Positions 12,586 through 19,782 of a DNA stretch of 34,184 bases are shown one piece after another. The first letter of the stretch is position 1; each line of letters starts with the position of its first letter. The notes beneath the pieces are model-generated. The model saw nothing but the letters and a program-made list of their open reading frames with translations, was not told the DNA's origin and did no database searches. The position numbers and the translations under genes were made by a program. Source of the DNA: a virus; the IMG/VR virus record IMGVR_UViG_3300031951_000670, positions 1 through 34,184 of that record; one strand, written 5' to 3'.

Positions 12586-13017
12586 TCAAATCTCCGGTTC
12601 AGGTGCAGGTGGTGGTGCCTTCTTACCGCCAAAGCCAGTTACGACAGGGGCAGCTTCGAGAACAGGTTCTTGCCTGACAACAGGCTGATGCACAGGGGCT
12701 GGTGCTTTCGGTGCTGGTGGCTGCGGGTCAGTCCAGTCACTTGCCTTGCTGACTCCGGGTGGCGGCTCTACCAGTTTGGCGATACCGTCCTTACCTTTGA
12801 TCGCCAATAATGTTGCCAAAGCACCAAGTATGTACTTGCTCATATCGGAGAGCAACATAAAAAACTGTTTGTCCGCTGGCGCAATCCCGACCATAGGTTG
12901 AGTTACAAAAACGACACTATACATTGCCAAACTTGACATCATTAGCAGCACGACGCAGAACGTCGAGCCGATGATCAGCTTGATAACGCTGTCGATCTGA
13001 TCAGGTGTCCATTTCAT
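12586..13017 (-). CDS. Holin-like membrane protein with proline-rich tail
   Basis: This is a 143-residue protein. Two hydrophobic segments are evident, at about 15-39 (IIGSTFCVVLLMMSSLAMYS) and 52-73 (MLLSDMSKYILGALATLLAI), followed by a hydrophilic Pro/Ala-rich tail (EPPPGVSKASD through KKAPPPAPEPEI). The membrane part fits a holin that would release the GH19 endolysin encoded two genes upstream. The long proline-rich tail is unusual for a holin. An alternative is a structural membrane protein. Confidence 0.65.
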   Translation of the reverse strand: MKWTPDQIDSVIKLIIGSTFCVVLLMMSSLAMYSVVFVTQPMVGIAPADKQFFMLLSDMSKYILGALATLLAIKGKDGIAKLVEPPPGVSKASDWTDPQPPAPKAPAPVHQPVVRQEPVLEAAPVVTGFGGKKAPPPAPEPEI

Positions 13018-13208
13018 TTCTGTTCCTCCTGCTTATAGTCGGATGCGGGTAGCAACTGATCTGGGCAAGTGCCGGTCAAAGCGCATTCAGGCCGCTGACA
13101 TTCTGGCTTCTTCCAGTTCTTGTTATCCATACACGGATAACGAAACCGATCCTCACAGCCAGCCAACGCTAACAGACTAAGCACCAAGAATATGAAGCGC
13201 GTGTTCAT
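13014..13208 (-). CDS. Small cysteine-containing lipoprotein
   Basis: The ATG at 13208, after ACAGGA, is chosen. It gives a 64-residue lipoprotein precursor with lipobox L15-A-G-C18. The mature part EDRFRYPCMDNKNWKKPECQ and ALTGTCPDQL has four more cysteines (26, 37, 42, 48). Proteins with the GCEDRFRYPC core recur in phage lysis regions, as far as I recall, without known function. The gene starts within the endolysin gene's last codons (32-base overlap). Confidence 0.75.
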   Translation of the reverse strand: MNTRFIFLVLSLLALAGCEDRFRYPCMDNKNWKKPECQRPECALTGTCPDQLLPASDYKQEEQK

Positions 13209-13827
13209 AGTGTTTGATCCTGTCTTCAAGTCCAATCACCCCGCCATTAATCCGACGGGTCATGCCTTCTATATTATTTGCGTCCGCGAACTTATTGAGG
13301 TTGTTCGTTTCCCAGAACCAACACGCAGACTGCGCCGCACCTTCGAATGTCATTAGGTACGCAGGCACATCCTCAACCTTCATCTGTAGGCTGTCAGCAA
13401 ATGCCTGATAGTTTGAGCGTCCAGTAAGTTGGATAAGACCACGGCCACAGTAACGAAAACCATCACCACTACGCTCATCGCCATTGCCCATGCGGTTAGC
13501 ATAGATAAGGTTTGCAATGGCCTCTTGCCTGTTAGGCTTGTTGGCATACTCTTGAGCCATCTCATCGGTAAGGAAGTATTTCTTTCCAAATAGTTTGCGT
13601 AAGGTAGGCCACTTGTAGTTCAGGTTCTCTTTGAGTACCATGAACCCGCCGGACTCGTGGGCGCACTGGGCAATGAATGCAGCGATGCGCTTGGGTGTAT
13701 TGATCTCGTACTCCTCCAGCAGACTAGAGCCACCGAGTTCTTCCTGCGGCATAGCCAATGCCTCATGCCATTCCTTGATATAAGGATTACGTGGGATCAT
13801 CTGCCGGAGCTGGGCTTCTGTAATCAT
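13177..13827 (-). CDS. Endolysin, glycoside hydrolase family 19
   Basis: This 216-residue enzyme cleaves the sugar backbone of peptidoglycan. The catalytic acid is E58 in FIAQCAHESGGF, and the GH19 signature GRGLIQLTGRSNY is at about 129-141, with the following ACWFWETNNLNKFADANN as in the lysozyme/chitinase-like phage members. No export signal is present, so release needs the holin. It lies in the middle of the lysis/envelope gene cluster. Confidence 0.92.
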   Translation of the reverse strand: MITEAQLRQMIPRNPYIKEWHEALAMPQEELGGSSLLEEYEINTPKRIAAFIAQCAHESGGFMVLKENLNYKWPTLRKLFGKKYFLTDEMAQEYANKPNRQEAIANLIYANRMGNGDERSGDGFRYCGRGLIQLTGRSNYQAFADSLQMKVEDVPAYLMTFEGAAQSACWFWETNNLNKFADANNIEGMTRRINGGVIGLEDRIKHYEHALHILGA

Positions 13828-14129
13828 TGGCCATACATCCTTTCAATCAAAACATCGCGGCGCAGTTCCTTCATCTTACGGATCTCTATCTGCATTGCCT
13901 CGCGCAAGTTCATCAGATCCACATACATAAAACCAAGCACTGGCATGACAATGAAGAACGTCAGCAGCACAGCCAGCACGGTCACAATCAAAGACCAAGG
14001 TACATCTTCTGAATCGCGCTTTTCGTTATTAGCCACATTAGACCCACTGCGTACAGCACCAGAAATACGATTGCTCCAACCCATATCAGTCGAGCCTTGA
14101 GGCGATTTATTGCCCTTCTGCGTTGCCAT
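13824..14129 (-). CDS. Single-span membrane protein
   Basis: This protein has up to 101 residues and one strong membrane segment at about 46-69 (SLIVTVLAVLLTFFIVMPVL), followed by a charged helix (REAMQIEIRKMKELRRDVLI). The start is uncertain: ATG 14129 (AGGCGG upstream) overlaps the previous gene by 142 bases; ATG 14084 and GTG 14036 shorten the overlap, the last to 49 bases. Its end overlaps the endolysin start. A role in lysis or membrane remodelling is likely from position. Confidence 0.65.
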   Translation of the reverse strand: MATQKGNKSPQGSTDMGWSNRISGAVRSGSNVANNEKRDSEDVPWSLIVTVLAVLLTFFIVMPVLGFMYVDLMNLREAMQIEIRKMKELRRDVLIERMYGQ

Positions 14130-14692
14130 CTCGCCGCCTGTATCTTTCTAGTCTCTATTGCCAGCGCCTCTGCCTGCTCGTTCTGGATGTCATCCCATGC
14201 CTTCTCAAACCTTGACCACACAGACCCCAGCTCTGGTGGTGTGTTGTAAACCATTTGCTCCCGCACCTGCGCCAGCATCTCGTTTAGCTTCGACTCCAGC
14301 CGGATACGCTCCAATGCCCTGCGACCTAGCGACAGATCGCCTCGGTACACCTCCTTCGCCTCGGCCTCACTCTGTATGTATATCTTTGCTAGTGCTTCGT
14401 ACTGGTCAATGAAGTTGCCAAGGTTAGACCAGATGTCATTCAGCACATCGTCCGGTGCCGATGCTGCCTTGGCTACCTCCTGCACCTTCTTTACTTCTTC
14501 CTGATACTGCTTCTTCTGCTCTGGACTAGGGTCAACTATCTTGTGATACTGTTCCTTCAGGTCTTTCAGTACATCGCTGACGTCGCCGGTCGTGTTCTTA
14601 ATTTGCTTGTACAGCTCAACGCCGCGCTTGGCGAGGTCGATTGCTGTGGTACAGGCCTTGTACGCAGCAGCAATGGTGATAGGGTCAAGCAC
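13988..14692 (-). CDS. Coiled-coil protein with C-terminal membrane anchor
   Basis: This is a 234-residue protein. A long helical, charged region (from about 30 to 195; for example KKQYQEEVKKVQEVAKAAS) is followed by one membrane span at about 203-222 (IWVGAIVFLVLYAVGLMWLI). No enzyme motif is visible. It lies between the adhesin genes and the endolysin. A similar helical-plus-anchor protein is common in this region in environmental podoviruses, function unknown. It does not look like a spanin because the anchor is at the C-terminus. Confidence 0.75.
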   Translation of the reverse strand: MLDPITIAAAYKACTTAIDLAKRGVELYKQIKNTTGDVSDVLKDLKEQYHKIVDPSPEQKKQYQEEVKKVQEVAKAASAPDDVLNDIWSNLGNFIDQYEALAKIYIQSEAEAKEVYRGDLSLGRRALERIRLESKLNEMLAQVREQMVYNTPPELGSVWSRFEKAWDDIQNEQAEALAIETRKIQAARWQRRRAINRLKARLIWVGAIVFLVLYAVGLMWLITKSAIQKMYLGL

Positions 14693-14693
14693 A

Positions 14694-14972
14694 TCAGAAC
14701 AAGTGCAGCTGCTTCTTCATTGCAATGATCTCTTCGCGCAAGGCATCGTTCGCTTCCTCGCACTTACGGTTCTGCTCTTCGACCGCAGCCAGCCGATCAG
14801 ATAGGCGCGACACTTCCTCCCGCAGCATTTGGATAACCTGCTGGGTAGCAGCGTCAGTCGCGCTGTTGATGCGGCCTTCGCGGTTGTCAGCCAGCACCTT
14901 GCGGTACATTGCATAAGCACCGGCCACAGCAGCGCCAGCGCCCACTCCAAGGTTAGTTAGCCACTCGTTCAC
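14694..14972 (-). CDS. Small membrane-anchored coiled-coil protein
   Basis: This is a 92-residue protein. An N-terminal hydrophobic segment at residues 7-23 (NLGVGAGAAVAGAYAMY) is followed by a heptad-like coiled coil from about 40 to 88 (REEVSRLSDRLAAVEEQNRK). AAGGGG lies before the ATG. It may be a holin-like or antiholin-like component of the following lysis module, but the single weak span makes this uncertain. Confidence 0.7.
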   Translation of the reverse strand: MNEWLTNLGVGAGAAVAGAYAMYRKVLADNREGRINSATDAATQQVIQMLREEVSRLSDRLAAVEEQNRKCEEANDALREEIIAMKKQLHLF

Positions 14973-15002
14973 ATCACACCCCTTAATTTCAAATTATTCT
15001 AG

Positions 15003-18000
15003 TTAAACAGAAATTATTGTTGCGCGAGATTTTTTCACAGCAAAAACCCACCCAAGATTATTACCGCTATCAACATTGCCGTTTAAAATCAAAGAAGACC
15101 AAGTAGCGCCGCCTGTAGCATTGCTATCCTGAATGTCCAAGAACGAAACAGATACCGTACCAGACGCATCTGATAACGTAAACCGAGTTCCCGGAGTTGA
15201 GCTACGGATTGAAACCAAGTTACCCGCAGTGCCAGACAAATTGAAGGCGTTTACCGTTGTGGTTGTACTTGCCGGGAATGTGATCTGGCTTGCTGTAGCG
15301 TTCGTATTGGCAATGTCGTTAAAAGTATTTGCACCAGTAATCGTCAGCGTTCCCGCACCACCTTGGTTTAGTGTGCAGTTGTATGTTGATCCGCCGCCCA
15401 CAAATGTTTTTGCACTCGCGGATGTCATACTGATTGTGCCAGTGCCAGTACCTGCTGTAGTGGTGAAGTTAGTTGGTGCTGCGTTATTCCAAACAGTTGC
15501 GCCACTTCCGCTAAGAGCTAATGTTCCGCCATTAAAGGTTAAGTTTTTAGTGCCAGCGGCAGTTGAAGCTGATGTATTGGTTAAAGTAAACCCGGCTAAA
15601 TCTAGCGTTCCGTTAGTTAGCGTTAATGACGCATTTATACCGGCATCAGCTAAGGTTGTTGTAATCCCCGCTGTATTAATATTTAATATGTCTATTGTCT
15701 TACCTGTGTAAGTCAGTGTTCCTGTTCCTACAGTTGTAAAGTCTGTGCTTGTGTAAGTACCGCCAGATGCAAGTGTAAACCCATGGCAACTAATAATTAC
15801 TGCACCGGGATTGCAAGTTGATCCGGTAAAGTTAATTTGCCTGAAGCTACCCGTAAATGTGGGTACAGACGCGCCTGACGTTAAGTTAAGATTAAGCCTG
15901 TTACTTGTCGTTGCTCCCGCAGTTCCACCAAAGTTAAATGTCCTTGTAACAGACATTGCTGCGCTAATATTTGACGTACCTGTAAACGTAAAGTTTGTGG
16001 CAGTTGCCATAGACAACACTGTTGACCCAGCAGTTGCGGTTGTTACCGTAATTCCACCAGTACCAAACGCTATTGATCGTGTGTTGCTGTTGTCTGAAGA
16101 AAAAATACCGGTTGACAATATTAAATTGTTTAGGTCAAGCGTACCATTAGTTAATGTGCAAGTTCTAGTAGCTCCTAACGTCATTGCATCTTGAAGCTGC
16201 CATGTGCCGCCTACGCCGTTAAACGTAACAGGGAAATCCATTGTCTTCCCGTTGCTGGTAATAGTCTTTGTGCCGCTAGTGGCAGCAAACGTCATTGTTG
16301 ACGATGAAGCAGTCAAAGACATTCCAGTAGACAATGTTAAGTCACCGTAAATTGTTGCAGTGCTAATCTGCTGCCATGTTCCAGCATACCCAGTAAAATT
16401 TACATTACGTGCTGTATTTCCACCAGTACCCAAAAAAAACAGCGCATAAGTACCGCCAGTAAAATTAAAATCAAATGATGTTGCTTCAGACGATGAACCC
16501 GCAACAACAGTGATTGAAGTCGAACCTGTAGATGTAATGTTTACTGTCCTACTTGTGCCAACAAATGTATGAACATTGTTACAACTAAAAGCAGTACCTG
16601 TTCCAGTTATGTTGATTTGTCCAGTAGAGCCAAATGTAAGTACTTTTTGCACAGCAGTAAATGTACCGCTGTCCCATGTGGCAATATTTACTGTTCTATC
16701 TGAAAAATTAAAATGACCATACCGAATGTTAAATGTTTGAGTACAAGTCAACGTATTATTTATTAATCTTAATCCACCAGAACCACTATTCGCGAAACAA
16801 TCAATACGCATACTGACATCAAACGTATTGCCTCCAGTATCAAGATCAAGAATTGATGTTCTTCTCCATAAAAATCTAGGTGAAGTTGCTCTATTTACTG
16901 TTACGCCTGAGTTTAAAATCCAATTTCCTGAAATTGGAATTTCTGGACTAGATTCATCACCTAAAGAACCTGCTGTCAACGTCCAAGGAAGTGTTCTATT
17001 TGTTGCATTGATTGCACAAACATTACAACTATTTGTAAATATAAAACTCGCTCCTGACGGAAATCCATTATCGTCTATAATCAATGTGTCTTGTGGCAGC
17101 GGCATATTATTAAGACTGCCAGACCCGCCAGAACTTAGAGCATAGCTTGCAGACGTAAACTGAGTATTTGCAGTCGACACAAGGTAAACGGTTTTTGGCG
17201 TAGAAAAAGTAATGTTTGAGTTAAGACCAGCATCGCCAAATGACGTACCACTTAAAGTGCCAACAGCGCCAGCAATTGTTATGCCAAAAAAATCAACATA
17301 ATTAATTCCACTTGCCGCCGCAATTGTCAAAATTCTAGAAGTCGCAATTGAACTTTCAAATGCTTGACGACAATTTGGAGCTGATGCGCCACCAGTAAAA
17401 GAAAACGTGCCAGTAATTGTTAAGTCATTACTTATTGAGACTTTTCTATGTGTTGCTGCTGCTGTTCGTACAAATGTAAGATTGGTAAACGTAGACGCGC
17501 CAGTAATACTATTTACAGCAGAACCGGAAGCCGGCATATTAAAACGCACATCATAAAAAGTATGCGCGCCAGATATACCTGAAGTAGCACCAGTAAACAA
17601 AATTTGAGATTGACCTGCATTAAATGTAAGATTTGTTATGGTGGCACAAGAGAAAGAACCACTAAGTGTTACTATAGAGTTATTAAGTTTAATTGTTCTT
17701 GTATTACTGTTACTTGAACTAAATGTACCAGCACTAACAGCATAATTTGATGTGCTTGTATCAAATGTTCCGTTCGTTACAGTTAATGTGCTTAATCCAC
17801 AACTAAAAGCAGAGCCAAGTGTCCATGCGCCACCAACGCCGTCAAATGTAACAGGCCCACCAAATGCCACACCGTTCGTTGTTATTGTTTTTCCGGTAGT
17901 CGTAGCGTTAAATGTCGTAGTGCCTGTGTAACTGCGAGTGAAGTTTGTAGCAGGAAAAGATAAAGACCCGCTGACAGTCAATCCAATGCTTGTGCCAGCT

Positions 18001-18233
18001 AGTGTCATTGCACCGTCAAGACCGCTGATTGTGATGTCGTTACAAACCCTTGGCGTGTTTGCCATCGTAACGGTAAACGCGCCTGTACCTACGTTAGAGT
18101 TGGCATCAAAGAATACGTTATCAGCAGCCGTTGGAACTGACGCACCTGTAGCGCCGCCTGATGAGGCAGACCAGTTAGCCGTGTTGGTACTACTCCACGT
18201 TCCAGTTCCACCAACCCAATAGCGATCTGCCAT
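15003..18233 (-). CDS. Large repetitive beta-structured adhesin / tail protein
   Basis: This is a 1076-residue protein rich in Thr, Ser, Gly and Asn. It begins MADRYWVGGTGTWSSTNTAN, a start I recognise from many phage tail or fibre proteins. It is built from irregular strand repeats such as LTNGTLDLN and GTFSSSNSNTRTI, typical of beta-helix or autotransporter-like adhesins. Residues 104-187 and 645-726 are diverged duplicates. The end GNNLGWVF is also recurrent. It most likely forms an outer tail appendage for receptor binding. It follows a separate T7-like fibre gene. Confidence 0.8.
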   Translation of the reverse strand: MADRYWVGGTGTWSSTNTANWSASSGGATGASVPTAADNVFFDANSNVGTGAFTVTMANTPRVCNDITISGLDGAMTLAGTSIGLTVSGSLSFPATNFTRSYTGTTTFNATTTGKTITTNGVAFGGPVTFDGVGGAWTLGSAFSCGLSTLTVTNGTFDTSTSNYAVSAGTFSSSNSNTRTIKLNNSIVTLSGSFSCATITNLTFNAGQSQILFTGATSGISGAHTFYDVRFNMPASGSAVNSITGASTFTNLTFVRTAAATHRKVSISNDLTITGTFSFTGGASAPNCRQAFESSIATSRILTIAAASGINYVDFFGITIAGAVGTLSGTSFGDAGLNSNITFSTPKTVYLVSTANTQFTSASYALSSGGSGSLNNMPLPQDTLIIDDNGFPSGASFIFTNSCNVCAINATNRTLPWTLTAGSLGDESSPEIPISGNWILNSGVTVNRATSPRFLWRRTSILDLDTGGNTFDVSMRIDCFANSGSGGLRLINNTLTCTQTFNIRYGHFNFSDRTVNIATWDSGTFTAVQKVLTFGSTGQINITGTGTAFSCNNVHTFVGTSRTVNITSTGSTSITVVAGSSSEATSFDFNFTGGTYALFFLGTGGNTARNVNFTGYAGTWQQISTATIYGDLTLSTGMSLTASSSTMTFAATSGTKTITSNGKTMDFPVTFNGVGGTWQLQDAMTLGATRTCTLTNGTLDLNNLILSTGIFSSDNSNTRSIAFGTGGITVTTATAGSTVLSMATATNFTFTGTSNISAAMSVTRTFNFGGTAGATTSNRLNLNLTSGASVPTFTGSFRQINFTGSTCNPGAVIISCHGFTLASGGTYTSTDFTTVGTGTLTYTGKTIDILNINTAGITTTLADAGINASLTLTNGTLDLAGFTLTNTSASTAAGTKNLTFNGGTLALSGSGATVWNNAAPTNFTTTAGTGTGTISMTSASAKTFVGGGSTYNCTLNQGGAGTLTITGANTFNDIANTNATASQITFPASTTTTVNAFNLSGTAGNLVSIRSSTPGTRFTLSDASGTVSVSFLDIQDSNATGGATWSSLILNGNVDSGNNLGWVFAVKKSRATIISV

Positions 18234-18236
18234 GAC

Positions 18237-18413
18237 TTACCCCTGTTGTTCTGCGTCTTCTATTGGAGGAGCTTCAATAACAGCAATCCAGTTAGTCAAC
18301 CGTTGCTGCTTCATAGCCTCAATTTCTGCCTCTGTGTAACTATGGTCATCAGGCAAATGCAAAGCATCACAAAACTTGCCGTATTCTGTATCAAAAGAAA
18401 AATCTATCGTCAT
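18237..18413 (-). CDS. Small tail-fibre-associated protein, 58 aa
   Basis: The ATG at 18413 overlaps the stop of the tail fibre gene (ATGA). The frame ends three bases before the start of the large adhesin gene. The product is acidic and starts MTIDFSFDTEYGKFCDALHL, with PDDHSYTEAEIEAMKQQRL in the middle. Short proteins of this kind follow fibre genes in many environmental phages as I recall; a chaperone or fibre-tip role is possible but unproven. Confidence 0.75.
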   Translation of the reverse strand: MTIDFSFDTEYGKFCDALHLPDDHSYTEAEIEAMKQQRLTNWIAVIEAPPIEDAEQQG

Positions 18414-19780
18414 GTTTTGGTCACTTTCAAAGAAATTGTCGCCAAAGTAATTGATGTTGGCGTTGCGTCAACTTCAAACTCCAAAATGTCTCCAGCCAAT
18501 AGAGAAGTTGTCCACCCTGTTAATGTACTGCTTTGCGCTTTTTGAGCGCTAGATATAGCTGGCGTTGCGCTGGCAGTAATGCTGGAAGTAGTTGGGTAGC
18601 CAGAATAAGTGGATTTATTTATGTCAATTACTATTGAGCCAGTTTGATCCGCAGTTATTGTCCACTTATTTATAGTGCAATTAAATGGAATTTCAATAGC
18701 GCCTTTTTTCCCGCTAGTAATTACAATACCACCACCATCAATAGTCATTACAATTTCTGCACCAACCATTGATGTTAATGACGATGCCGCACTAGTGGCA
18801 GAATTAGCCGCATTAGTAGCAGAGGTTGACGCAGAGGTTGCGCTGTTTGAGGCGTTCGTTGCAGATGTTGATGCCGCAGATGCGCTATTGCTTGCATTAG
18901 TCGCAGATGTTGATGCGCTCGTTGCTGACCCAGATGCAGAGGTTGCGGAGCTAGCTGCATTGCTGGCTGATGTTGCGGCGTTTGAAGCAGATGTACTGGC
19001 GTTCGATGCTTGAGTGCTGGCAGTCGAAGCGGAGCTGGCAGCATTGCTTGCAGAGGTCGAGGCATTACTAGCTGACGTTGCGGCAGCAGAAGCCGATGCC
19101 GCCGCCGCTGTTGCAGAGGAACTGGCAGCCGCTGCGTCAACTACCAAATCCCATTTAGCAGAATCAGCATTGCTGGAGATTGGCGTTGTGCCAGACGATG
19201 TATGTGCTGTGTTGCAACGATAAACATTGCTATTGCTAGAATCTTTTACCAAATCACGTTTGGCATAATAAGTTGTAGCAGCCCAGTTACCTCTCCACTC
19301 ACCAATTTCGTCAACGGCAATTGGATCGCCTGTTACCGAGTCAAATGACAAAACCTTACCAAGCCTATTCGCCTTGGTTGGCAGCGTCATGTTGATATCC
19401 GTTGGATCGTAGACTGGAGCCTTTAGGCCACGCAGCGCAAGTTCATACGTCTGCTGTGCGAAGATAGTCTGCGAGTCTAGTTCATCGTTCAGACTGTTTG
19501 CCAGCAGGTCGCCGCCAGTCACAAAATCTGTTGAACGTGCGATGCCTCGCGCACCGACGATGGTGATGTTGTTTGTACCAGCCGTTGCCACTAACGTCAC
19601 AGAACCAGTGCCATCAATATTGATGCTAACGGTATAGTCTGTTGTCAGCGTCAGTAGTGTTGACCCACGGTAAACGTCAATGTCAGTCTGAGAAAGAATC
19701 TCAAACGTGAATTGGTATGGCCCTGTTCCACTGGGCGCATAGACCACTCGGCGCAGCACATCAGAGATATCGATTGCCAT
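18410..19780 (-). CDS. Tail fibre protein with T7-like N-terminus and C-terminal receptor domain
   Basis: This is a 456-residue protein. Residues 1-155 resemble the T7 tail-fibre attachment domain (RRVVYAPSGTGPYQFTFEIL; TDYTVSINIDGTGSVTLVAT; ELALRGLKAP). Residues 162-212 (GEWRGNWAATTYYAKRDLVK and on) look like a CBM5/12 carbohydrate-binding module. Residues 215-337 are an Ala/Ser/Asn repeat shaft. Residues 338-456 form a beta-rich end domain (FNCTINKWTITADQTGSIVI) common at phage fibre tips. Together these suggest attachment to the tail, a flexible shaft and a receptor-binding tip. Confidence 0.88.
   Translation of the reverse strand: MAIDISDVLRRVVYAPSGTGPYQFTFEILSQTDIDVYRGSTLLTLTTDYTVSINIDGTGSVTLVATAGTNNITIVGARGIARSTDFVTGGDLLANSLNDELDSQTIFAQQTYELALRGLKAPVYDPTDINMTLPTKANRLGKVLSFDSVTGDPIAVDEIGEWRGNWAATTYYAKRDLVKDSSNSNVYRCNTAHTSSGTTPISSNADSAKWDLVVDAAAASSSATAAAASASAAATSASNASTSASNAASSASTASTQASNASTSASNAATSASNAASSATSASGSATSASTSATNASNSASAASTSATNASNSATSASTSATNAANSATSAASSLTSMVGAEIVMTIDGGGIVITSGKKGAIEIPFNCTINKWTITADQTGSIVIDINKSTYSGYPTTSSITASATPAISSAQKAQSSTLTGWTTSLLAGDILEFEVDATPTSITLATISLKVTKT
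18770..19138 (-). repeat. Ala/Ser/Asn repeat shaft of the tail fibre
   Basis: About 123 residues consist of degenerate units such as SASNAST, SASNAAS and SATNASN. At DNA level they are short imperfect GCT/TCA-rich repeats. They probably form a coiled trimeric shaft and are prone to length change. Confidence 0.75.
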
Positions 19781-19782
19781 GA

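Noticed and set aside
15133-18222. Several long plus-strand open frames opposite the large adhesin gene
   Set aside because: They arise from the Thr/Ser/Asn-rich, stop-poor composition of the minus-strand gene; products are Val/Pro/Leu-rich without motifs or ribosome sites.
18770-19138. Array-like short repeats that could suggest CRISPR
   Set aside because: The repeats are degenerate codon-level repeats within the tail fibre reading frame, with no regular spacers.
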